From NCBI GenBank assembly GCA_003024785.1, contig PUQB01000019.1:991002-1055001 (forward strand): a stretch of 64,000 nucleotides of DNA, read 5' to 3'. How positions within the stretch are numbered: the stretch's first letter is position 1; every line of letters starts with the position of its first letter. The notes beneath the pieces were generated by a model, which saw nothing but the letters and a program-made list of their open reading frames with translations, ran no database searches and was not told the DNA's origin. This DNA is from Selaginella tamariscina. Lineage: Eukaryota > Streptophyta > Lycopodiopsida > Selaginellales > Selaginellaceae. A program made the translations under genes and the position numbers. Of this stretch, positions 1-9,793 are shown piece by piece.

Positions 1-2096
1 GTGGTTGCCAAAATAGGGAGCGCAGCTTTAAAATAATGATCCAGAGGACCATTGTCCTGGCACCTCGCTAACACTAACTCGGCAAATCGTTCATCCAACA
101 ATAGGCATTCAGCTTTCCATGCAGCAGCCATATCATCAGAAGACTTGCAGTTCTTCCAATGAATTCGACCTTCCACAGCAATGTATAGAGCACATAGAGG
201 AGGCTCTCCAACTCCATAGAGACGGTACGTTTGTGTCCTATTAATACACCGTAAGACATGAACAGACATGTTCCAGAGGAGCGGTCCATATAATGAGTTG
301 AAGCAGATCCCAAGTTGCTCAAATATGCCTTGAAAGGGTTCCATGCGTAGACAATGTTGCCATACGAGATGTCTCTGTGAAACGCCCCTGCTTCCCCAAG
401 TTCATCGATTGTCTTACCAATCCGGCTTATCACATCCAGTAGAACTTCCGTACTCAAGTCGAAGGACAGAGGCGTGAAATAGGAGTAATGAGGTAGTCCT
501 GCCCTTCCAAATCCTTTTCCTGATATCCATATGCCAGCAATGGCACGACCCCAATATCCTGGGGCAGCTCCAACATAGCTCGTACCTCTTCCCCAAGATG
601 AGGCCCTATTTTGACGACGACCTCCTGCCCTGCCATATTTGCCTGGTATACGACAATTCCCCTGCTATGGGATCCATCAACTTTGCTTGCCAAACCCCTC
701 AGACGTTTAACCGTTCGACCATCCCCTGTCGTGAATGCCGGGATGGAAGGAAGTGGCATATACCCGTGAAGTTCTCGATGGGAATATAGTAGTTTCAAAA
801 GCATATGTAGCCCAGGAGACGTGGTGCTAAAGTCCAGCTTCAGCCACCCGGTGCGCAAAACATGTTCCATCCTGCTGAGCATAATGATCATGATCTTTTC
901 CCGTCAGCTATATACCCATACGCAAAGCGTCGCAGGTGCTGGGCATCTAAAATGTCCCTGAGCCTGGAAATCAGCCCCAATTGCCCCGGCTAGTGCGTCG
1001 GCCAGGTTAAGGTTTTCCTTCAGCTCTACTGGAATAACCATGACAGAAATGTCGCAGCCGGCAGATAAACCATCGAAGTAAGCCAAGTCTGGACCGACAG
1101 CAGCATTAGCAACGCCACGCCTGTGAGTGTCCTCAGCCCTGTAGCAAATTCCAGCAGCTTGCAGCAGGCGACAGACCCCCCGTGTACCAGCTGCACACCC
1201 CCTCCCCTTTGGATCGCCATACTTCTTGAAACGACCCTCGACCTCTGCGTTCCTTTGCTCTGCTTCGGCTTCCGCTAACCTTAAGTCCTTGAAACTGTAG
1301 CTAGAGAGTTCCTCCTCATACCGTTTCGCTGCATCTTTCTCAGATTCCTTCTCCTTATGTTGAAACCCGATCACGAATTTTTCTAGCAGACTTTTCACCT
1401 GGTCCGTCACATCGATCTCAAAAGTTTCGAAAATGGAATGAGACTCCACCCAATCTTCCCTCCCCTGGAACTCCTTGCCGATTGTCAAATAATCCGTCTG
1501 GCTGGAAGCATACTTGATTCTCTTCAACTTCAAATCATAGCGTTTTCCATGCGAATACTGCACGCCAAGCTCGTCCAGCTTCTGATTGATTACTGGAATC
1601 AAGAATATAGAACAGGAAATTTCAGATTTGGATTTTGAGAAGCTTACCATCAGAATGGATTGGCTTTCAACTCCAAATCATGCGAATCCACGTGCGACAA
1701 CTGCACGCCAAGCTCGTCCAGCTTCCGCTTGATTACTGGAATCAAGAATTAGAACAGGAAATTCCGGATCTTGAATTTAAGAAGCTTACCATCAGAATTG
1801 CCGATGTCAGATTGAGCCGGCTTTACCACGAAAACATGGACTTGATCGTCTACCCTGGGAGGAATCTCCGCTGCCTTGATCTGTGTCCAGAAATAGCGCC
1901 CCTTGTGCGGCTTCAATGCGTAGGCGAGGGCGCCTTGCTGAACGCCCAATGCCTCCAACAACAACTCGCCGCTGCCCAATGCTGAAGGAGATAGAAGCAA
2001 AGGTGCAGCGCCATCGAGAATGCTCGCCACGGGGAGCTTAACACCTCGCGCAACCAGAACTTCCACATCATCACTCTCCTCAGAAAGCTTGTTCAT
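1..2096 (-). pseudogene. Crinkler-like protein: header, PD-(D/E)XK nuclease-like domain, protein kinase-like domain (partial, broken)
   Basis: Reading leftward, exon 1 (2096-1790) starts at an ATG and encodes an about 100-residue header ending in VHVFVVKPA, before a donor GTAAGC. A 1592-904 exon follows, with a charged helix and then PDLAYF...PVELKENL, which fits the D and E-x-K of a PD-(D/E)XK nuclease. A single in-frame TGA at 904-906 is followed in the same frame by a kinase N-lobe (VVKI lysine, a Glu in EEVRAM). After a frame slip near 455 comes a catalytic loop HRDISYGNIVY, and after a second slip near 200 the C-lobe continues to the window edge. The Mg-binding Asp position reads SNLGSAS, with Asn instead of Asp. 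The nuclease-kinase order is that of Crinkler-type effector-like proteins known in oomycetes, fungi and some plants; the kinase part also resembles FunK1. The family assignment is by motif only. It may be a pseudogene or an intact gene hit by sequencing indels; activity looks unlikely. Confidence 0.55.
1527..1800 (-). repeat. Tandem duplication of a mini-exon plus intron inside the Crinkler-like gene
   Basis: Two diverged copies of about 140 bp lie side by side. Each holds, in minus-strand order, the sequence before a GTAAGCTTCT donor, a 54-55 nt intron ending TTGATTCCAG, and an exon beginning TAATCA. Introns are 1789-1736 and 1647-1593. In the phase set by exon 1, the middle copy (1735-1648) reaches a TGA near its end, whereas splicing straight from 1790 to 1592 keeps the frame open. 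Confidence 0.75.
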
Positions 2097-2099
2097 CAG

Positions 2100-3169
2100 A
2101 CTTAGGTTAGGGCTTGTGCCACTGGACGGCCCAGATTATAGACGCCCCATCAATGGCCGGGATTGTGTTTGGGGCTATGAATGTTATGAAGGAGAGAGTG
2201 GCTCCACTCCAGAGGTGGTTACTTTCCTCCGAGGCCGGGGTTCTCCTCGTTGTTGCTTGGCTCACCATCTCTCTGGGCCTTCACAGCAGCGTCGGCTACC
2301 TTCTCACTTGGCTCGCCATAGCCAGGAAGCCCAACCCGACGAGCAGCAGCAGTACCAGCGGCACAGTTCCTGGCATCCAACGCCCAGAACCGCGGCACTG
2401 TATGCCTCGCCGCCGCGGGCCCGTTGTGCTTTACCGGTTGAGCGGTTGACCCGTCAATGGAGCCTCTGCTCGCCGTTGAACCCTTTGACTGCCACTACCG
2501 CCAGCGTCGCTTGAGCACGACTTCAGGGTCCCCTTGCTCGACCTCTGTCCTGTTCTTCCATAGTATGTACATGTGTCGCAAGCTAGCAGTTTCAAGTTGC
2601 CTCGCAAGGATTGGTGCGGCTGTCACCTCTCAGCGGCTTCTCCATTCTCGTGGACTGACTCGCCCAGCATGCCTCTGTATTGGCTACATTGCCATGGCCT
2701 GCACTCTACGTCCTTGCCCTTCTCGCTGGTGCTTCTGAGGGAACCGTGTACGACTGGCTTCTACGATCGTGTACATGGAGATCGAATACGTTGAAGGTGC
2801 CGGTCAGCGCCGAGAACGTGGAGCTGAGAACAGGATACAAGCACATGGAAGCACAAATAAGCTCAACTTTAGCTAGTCCTTACCATAGCCGACCTCCGTT
2901 TGACTCCGGACATTTTCAAGTCGAGACGATGGAGGTAATGAAGACGAGTTCTTTTCTTTGCTTTCAAAACTCGTTTTTTTCAAGGTGATCATGAACTGGT
3001 GGTACTTGCTGATTACTATTGCTTGTCCCCATGACATAGCTGCTCAATCCGACAGCCTTAGTATGATCGCGTCAGGTACCTCGACTCCTTCAGCATCGAA
3101 GCCCCCTCCTACCTCACAAGGCGCAGATCCAGAGACGTTCGCCAAGAACAAAGTAAATGCTGAGTAGGC
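2100..3169. other. Unassigned GC-rich segment with overlapping short ORFs
   Basis: This stretch is clearly richer in G and C than the AT-rich DNA that follows and holds several overlapping plus-strand ORFs of 60-160 codons, for example at 2020-2514, 2114-2449 and 2680-2988. Two of them include a hydrophobic stretch. None shows a family signature or convincing splice structure, and they overlap one another in different frames. It could be the upstream region of the minus-strand gene or a decayed gene. Confidence 0.3.
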
Positions 3170-3603
3170 AATTTAATTAGTAATTTAAATTTAAGTAGGG
3201 TAACTCAGAATATTTAAAGAATTTAAATTAGGGCTGAAATTGAATTTAAATAAATTAAAGAACATATTTAAAAATTAAAATATTTAGTAAATCACAAAAA
3301 TTAATGTATTAACCATATATATTTATGTACACATATGCATATGTGTATAAAAAGAATATATAAACATTATTACTTAATAACTAATAAAGCACTATGTGTT
3401 TAGGAAACCAATACTTACTGGTTATAATCTATAATTAAGTAAAATGTTAATTTTTAAGTTAATTATAATTCATAAAAACTTATGAAAAATACTATAATTT
3501 ACATTATACATTAATAATATTTAAATAAAATACGTATCTGCAACTCATAATCGTATTTATGCGTTTTATTTATTTATCTCTTTCATTTCACATTATATTT
3601 TAG
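3170..3603 (+). repeat. Dispersed repeat R1, copy A, left part
   Basis: The sequence from about 3170 to 3600 matches 14976-15420 at high but imperfect identity, including shared blocks such as AAGCACTATGTGTTTAG. Copy A is then interrupted by two insertions (3604-4094 and 4115-6034) and resumes at 6038. Confidence 0.8.
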
Positions 3604-4094
3604 GAAAAATTTCATTTATACTCCATCATATTTACATATATACCCTTATAAGTTTTATATTTACATATATACTCCTGAATTTTTAATTCAAAATTTCATA
3701 AATTTCAAAATTAAACATTAAAAAACATTTTAAAAATAATAAATTAATAAAAATTTATAATTAATATATATTTTATTATAGTTAGGTTCAAAATACAATT
3801 TATTAAATTATTTTTAAATATATTCCATTTTTTACTATGATAATTTTTTTTGACATTTAACACTTAATAAACTTTACTTATTTCATTTGTAATATATTGA
3901 ATTAAAAAATATATATTTTCAGTTAATATTATTATTTTAAAAGTTAAAATATTAAGTTTCCCATGGGTATATACGTAAATTTAAAACTTTTTAAAAGAGT
4001 ATATATGTAAATTTAAAACTTATGTAGGTACATATATAAATATAAAACTTCTAAAGGTATATATGTAATTTCAAGGGTATAAATGTAATTTTTC
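3604..4094. mobile_element. AT-rich inverted-repeat element (MITE-like), about 490 bp
   Basis: The left end (GAAAAATTTCATTTATAC, 3604 onward) and the reverse complement of the right end (GAAAAATTACATTTATAC, ending 4094) match. The similarity continues inward for over 80 bp through TTACATATATAC-type blocks. The segment is absent from the corresponding position of R1 copy B near 15.4 kb. No coding capacity is seen and no clear target-site duplication could be fixed, so the superfamily is unknown. Confidence 0.6.
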
Positions 4095-4622
4095 GTATAT
4101 TTATATGTAACTTAGGGTCGTTTCGCACCACACTTAACTTAACTTAGCATGCATAAGTTAAGTAAAAGTTAAGGGTGCATTTGATTCGCACCAACTCTCC
4201 CTTAAAAAGAAAAGTTAAGGGTTTTGGATTCGTACCAACCCTTAACTTAAATTAAGGGAATTTGTTAAGGGCAATTGATTCGCAGTCATCAACCCTTAAT
4301 CTTTTACTTAAATTAAGGGATTGTGTTAAGGGCAATGGATTCACATAGATACTTAAGTAAAAATATTAAAGGGTCATGAATTCGAATATTGTCCTTAATA
4401 TAATATACTTTATATTTACATTTAAGTTAAAATATTAACTTAATTATTTTTTAATGAACTTAACATATCTACATTCATATAACATTATTATGTCAAGTTA
4501 TAATAAATATTTTTAAATAATTTCAATTTACAATAAAAATTTATTTTCAATTTGTAATAAATTTTTTAACCACTTTAAAATATATTTATAATATTATTAT
4601 TTAAATAATTGTTTTGTTACAG

Positions 4623-4891
4623 GCAATGTTGGGAATTGTATGGGCATTTGCTGTAGAGAGGATGACCGGACAAACAGTCTGTATTCCGTGGGTAACACCG
4701 GTCTGTTTAACTTCTTTTGCAGTTGTTCAACTCTTCTGGTATGCCTCTCTTGTGCCAATGTTCAAGGGGGAGAGCCCGGACAGCCCGTCCGTGCAATGGC
4801 TGAGAGATGGAATGGCAGGACAGCCATGTTGGGTTTCCTTGCACTCGTCGTCACCGAGGCATTTACAAAGTCTCCAGTTTTTGGAATGTAA
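4623..4891 (+). pseudogene. Early light-induced protein (ELIP), captured C-terminal exon
   Basis: After a splice-acceptor-like TTGTTACAG the reading frame gives AMLGIVWAFAVERMTGQTV (first chlorophyll-binding helix), then a second hydrophobic helix ending LVPMFKGESPDSP. After a one-base frame slip comes AERWNGRTAMLGFLALVVTE (third helix with its Glu-x-x-Asn-Gly-Arg type motif), then a stop at 4889-4891. ELIPs bind pigment in thylakoids under high light or drying. The three-helix order and the MFKG linker are typical. The 5' exons (transit peptide, start) are absent and the segment lies wholly between the transposon inverted repeats, so it is a transduplicated fragment and probably not functional. 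Confidence 0.78.
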
Positions 4892-4968
4892 TCACACTTT
4901 CTGTGAGCAAGAGGAATGCACATATTTTGTAGCTTTAGGAAGGACGAACTGAGATGTAATTACTGCTG

Positions 4969-5310
4969 CCGGGCTTTCTGTTGCCCCATGAGCTCGGCCA
5001 ATGCTGGCCGAGCTCAAGCCAGTCCAACCAGGGGCTGCAGAAAGCCCAGCAGCAGTAGCTGCCGGGCTTTCGGCCGGCCCATGAGCTCGACAGCTATGGT
5101 GGGCAGAAAGCCCGGCAGCAGTTGCTGCCGGGCTTTCGGCCGGCCATGCGCGCCGATAGCTATGGTGGGCAGAAAGCCCGGTAGCAGTAGCTGCCGGGCT
5201 TTCAGCCGGCCCACGAGCTCGGCCAATGCCGGTCGAGCTCGTGCCATCCAGCCAGGGGCGGCTGAAAACCCGATAGCAATTGCAGTTGGGCTTTGGGCGC
5301 CCCTTGAGCT
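4969..5310. repeat. GC-rich array of tandem hairpins
   Basis: Several head-to-tail units of about 75-100 bp combine CTGCCGGGCTTTC with its inverted copy GAAAGCCCGGCAG, for example around 5105-5141. They alternate with perfect or near-perfect palindromes on GAGCTCGGCCA / TGGCCGAGCTC (4990-5015, 5215-5240). The array stands out sharply from the AT-rich surroundings and lies downstream of the ELIP stop, inside the Harbinger-like element. Confidence 0.8.
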
Positions 5311-6037
5311 CGAATAAAGCTAGTAGTCTCTATGGCCGCCTCCTGATGCAAATGAATGCAAATGAATGCAAGAAAAGAAGAAGAAAGGAAAGAACACTAC
5401 CTGATCTGCTTGTTCTTCTGCCATTCTCTCCTGATTTCTCCTGAATTCTTCTCTTCCTCTCCCGATGCGCAGAATCTACAGAGATGTATAGAGATGATGC
5501 GCAGAAACCTATAGAAATTAGGCAGAAGGAGAATATACTTAGAATATACTATGAATATATAAGAATAATGAGAAATTCATATTATTATTATTTTTATTTT
5601 AATTATATATGTTAAAATAAAAATATAAAATATAAATATATATTTTACATAAAAAAAATGCACATTACACATGTAAAATTTTATTTTTTATTTTATTTTA
5701 AAGAAGGTGCGAAAAAGGTGGCGAGCCTCGTGAGTCGTTAAGGGTGGCTAAGGACCCCCCACCTCCCTTAAATTTTCTTTGCAAATTTTCACTGTTCCCT
5801 TAAATTAAGTTAAGTTAAGGAAGATTGCGAAAGCACTGCCCTTAGTGGTCAAACCCTTAAAAAATCTTAAGTAAGTGACTTCTTAAGTTAAGGGCAGGTG
5901 TGAATTCAATACCCTTAGTGGTCAAACCCTTAAAAAAGTTAAGTAAGTGGTTACTTAACTTAAGGGCGAGTACGAATCCATTTTCCCTTACTTAAGCCCA
6001 CTTAAGTTAAGTTAAGTGTGGTGCGAAACGACCCTTA

Positions 6038-6203
6038 CTAGTTTACTCCATAACATATACATAAATATGTTAATGTACATTAATTCTTAAACTGATTCAT
6101 GAGGTGACGGAGGTATATTCGGTGGCACGTATGTACATAATACATACGTTTAACGCGAGTAATAAAGTATATTCATTTAGGGTTAGAGTAAACAGGGGAA
6201 TAT
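6038..6203 (+). repeat. Dispersed repeat R1, copy A, right part
   Basis: The sequence resumes R1 directly after the TTA duplication (CTAGTTTA) and ends with TTTAGGGTTAGAGT...ACAGGGGAATAT, matching 15443-15676. Immediately beyond it the sequence diverges from copy B: here an SSADH remnant follows, there an F-box/WD40 gene. Confidence 0.75.
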
Positions 6204-6248
6204 ATAAATATAATTGTCTAGTATATATACCAATGACGGGTTCAATTA

Positions 6249-6556
6249 TGCCAAGAAACTGACGGCAGGAGCTGCAGAAACAGTAAAACGGGTGTGTGTG
6301 TGTGTGTGTGTGTGTATTAAGTTTTAGCGTTGTATATGTATATCTTACTATTATACATGTACCCATATTAGTTTCACATAGAAGTTTCACATCTCAGTGG
6401 GAATGCACCAAGCATCATTTTAGATGATGCAGATATTGATGTGGCATATTTTATTAAATATGTTTAATTAACAAATGTATGACATATTAAATATGTAATT
6501 GATTATGTCATAGTTTCTATGTTGCTTGGTACAAGATGGTATGATATTATTAAAAG

Positions 6557-6587
<31 letters not shown>

Positions 6588-7166
6588 ACACACACACACA
6601 CATGTAATAATGTAGCTTTTAATTTCTGTTACGAAGGCATATATGAGAATTTTAAGGTGGAAACGGTCTAAAGGAAGGAGTTACACAGGTAATCAACATT
6701 ATTATTAGTATTAATTGTTATTATTGTTTCAGTAGTAGGAGATATTTTTTAAATTATTAACATTATTTAACTGTATACTTCTATTAATATAGTTTTAAGA
6801 ATAATATTAATATTACTGATGTTATACTAATTTATTTATGTAGGGTCCCTTGATCAATGAAGCGGTACAAAGGTAATGGGAAACATTCTTGTCTTAATTG
6901 TTTATATTAACGTGAATTATACAGGTTGAATTGCATGTACAAGATGCTCTATCTAAGGTAAAATATAATGTGTGTGTGTGTGTGTGTGTGTGTATCAGGA
7001 ATGGTGGGATTAAATGATATAATCTACTGAGGTAACTAATTTATTAAATTATAAAGTTAATAATATATTTAAATGCTTATCTGAAATGTTATATTCTATT
7101 TTGTTTAACTATGAAGGTTGCTCCGTTTGGAGGTGTGAAGCAGTCTGGTCTTGGACGGGATAGAAG
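6249..7166 (+). pseudogene. Succinate-semialdehyde dehydrogenase (ALDH5-type), decayed partial gene
   Basis: Six short exon-like blocks in the right order match the plant SSADH C-terminal half: KKLTAGAAETVKR (6249-6290), GNAPSIILDDADIDVA (6398-6446), a block with GIYENFK and NGLKEGVTQ (6637-6688), GPLINEAVQ (6844-6872), VELHVQDALSK (6925-6957) and VAPFGGVKQSGLGRDR (7117-7166), most with AG/GT borders. The exons expected to carry the catalytic Cys (SGQTC) and the EEIFGP segment are missing, as are the N-terminal half and the C-terminal end, and one block has a one-base loss. SSADH oxidises succinic semialdehyde in the GABA shunt in mitochondria; this copy cannot do so. Confidence 0.82.
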
Positions 7167-7338
7167 GTATCTCTCTCTCTCTCTCATATTGGTTTTCTGA
7201 TTTGATACATATGCATGGGGAACATTAAATAAAGAATAATGTAAGTCATATATAATTTATGGTTTACTATGTTTCTATAGTCACACATAATATACCAAAT
7301 GTAAAACATAATCTGTTTTATATGTACAACCGTGGTGG

Positions 7339-7340
7339 GT

Positions 7341-7410
<70 letters not shown>
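7339..7410. repeat. Compound microsatellite (GT)n(GA)n
   Basis: About 38 nt of GT repeat pass directly into about 28 nt of GA repeat. Similar short GT, CT and GA tracts occur at 6294-6315, 6558-6600 and 6970-6992, within introns of the SSADH remnant. Confidence 0.95.
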
Positions 7411-7414
<4 letters not shown>

Positions 7415-7449
7415 ATGAGAAGTTCCATTAGTAGACTGTCTTAAAGTTC

Positions 7450-9755
7450 AAGTTAGAAAATCATATTTTAAAGTTATTGATGAAAATAATGATATGATTT
7501 TTCCAAAACTTCTGTGTAATTTATTAATTTACATGTATGTATACACATGCACGGTGTATGTAACATATATACATGTAGAAAATGTGTGATTTGGAAACGC
7601 CTTCAGCTATCACTCATACGCATATATTACTTGGAAATATATATACACAGTAAACATGTATATTAATGCTGTGTACAGCTACATACGTATTGAGGCTAAA
7701 GAATATATATTTAAATATTAAAATATTAAAAAATATGTCAATATATATGTATCAAGGTTAAAGAATATTTTTTAAATAATTAAAAATATTAAAATGATCT
7801 CAGACAATATGAACAGTACTTAATTTTGAATGGATTATAATTTTGTAATATTTAGTGTGCCACAGTCCAATTGGAAGATTTTTAATGATTTAAAAATTTA
7901 AATTAGTGATAATGTTTTTTTTAATTTGTTTACATTATGAATATTTTATAATTAAATACTCAAGCTTGAGTAATATCAATTGGAGAATATTGACATTGTA
8001 ACAATTTTTCTTTAAAAAAAATTGCATTTAAAAGAATATTATGATAATCTTCAACTAAAATGTTTATACTATCTTTTAATAGCACTTCAAGTGCAATAAT
8101 CACTCAAAATATAAATGTAAGAATAAAAAGTACAAATCTTTTAATGTCCCTCGACCGTAAGTATAAATACAATAATATGCTTTTAATTCATGTCAAACGT
8201 AAGTATAATTGCAAGAATATTATTTAACTCATGTATAGTAATAGCAAATAAACACTATACATTAATTGAATAAACATTACGGTGAATTCAAAACAGGATA
8301 CAAACTTTATTAAAATGATACATAAGATTCTTATTATAATCAAATAAAAGTATATATAAGAAATTCTTGCAACTAATATTATTTGAGAGTTAAAGAATGT
8401 TCGTTTAGTGCATTAGATATTATAATAACATATTTTAATTGGTAATATTTAATCTTTTAATATCTCTAAAACACAAATATAAACGTAAGAATATTCTTCG
8501 AATATTATGCATTGTAATTGCATTGATTGGTACTACTTAGAGTTTGATTATATTTATATGGTAATAAAGTTCAAAAGCACCATAGCTAATTATAATATGA
8601 ATAAATTTAAGAAATCATTAAACTTAAATGTAAGGTTTGTTTTAAAATAAGGAATAAAAAAATCATTAAACTTAAATATAAAGGTTTTGTTTTTGAAAAA
8701 TGCTATTATATAAAAATTTATTAAAGCATAATCAATGTTTATAATAAGACTCACTTAACATACACAAATTGCCATCCAAGCATAAAGGTGAAGTAATTCC
8801 AAATTTATAATTTGAACTCATAAGTTTAATACAAAAATTATATGATAAAGAAAAAATATAAAATGTTAAATATAAAAGTTTATATTATGAAGATTTGTTA
8901 CCCACTTTGTAATTATAAGACTTTAAATAACACAATAAAATTTTAATTATGTAAGCACTTTTTGTTTGTTTTTCATTAATGAAAAATTGATATTTATAGT
9001 TTTTCAACTAACCTTTTCAAAAAAGATGTAAATATTATTGATAATAATATTTAATATATAATTATATTAATAATAAATCTCATCAAATGTTTTTTCCTAT
9101 TTCTAAATTTCTTTTTACAATGAATGTGTGTGTTTGTATTTAACATACATCACATACAACATTTACATCACTTATTAATAAACAATAGTTATGCATAGTT
9201 ACAAGGGTGTATTTTTTAGTATTTCTTAAATTTGATATTATTAATTAATGAATTTTCAATGTTTCTTTGTTCAGTTTTCCTTTATCATATAATACATTTG
9301 TTAACTTGATATATTAATTATGTTAAAAAATATACATTTAAAAATATATAATATATGAATATGCATATCATGAATATATAACATTATATAGTTTCGTAAT
9401 AACAATATGATGCACATATATAGGTGCATATTTGGGACAAAATGGAAAATTTCATATTTATTATGTGTTTTTCATTCTTATTTATATATACTTTCTTGTT
9501 TTGTGTGTATGTGTGGTTCGAGAGAGAGTTATTATATATTAAGTATATATTAATTTGAATTATTATATATATATATATAATAAAAGGTAAACAAAGTTTA
9601 ATATGTGATCCATAGTTTCAAAAGCAAATGATAATAAATTCATATAAAATTATTCATGTGTTTTGTACTTCCAATCATATAATCTTAATATGTGATATTA
9701 TATAGAATATACATATTACATATATAAATTATTTTTTCTATATAATATGATTATA

Positions 9756-9793
<38 letters not shown>

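Larger units (their letters stand above)
4115..6034. mobile_element. Non-autonomous PIF/Harbinger-like element carrying an ELIP gene segment
   Basis: The element is 1920 bp and bounded by identical 32-bp terminal inverted repeats starting GGGTCGTTTCGCACCACAC. It is flanked on both sides by TTA (4112-4114 and 6035-6037), the TWA-type target duplication of PIF/Harbinger elements. R1 copy B reads through this point with one TTA (about 15442), giving a natural empty site. Subterminal zones are packed with TTAAGGG/CCCTTAA palindromes and TTCGCACC-like motifs. There is no transposase; instead the interior holds the end of an early light-induced protein gene and a GC-rich hairpin array. A decayed Harbinger-type transposase lies at 41.99-42.27 kb and could represent the mobilising family. 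Confidence 0.85.

Noticed and set aside
2020-2988. Overlapping plus-strand ORFs in GC-rich DNA
   Set aside because: Open frames are expected in GC-rich sequence; no motifs or consistent frame.
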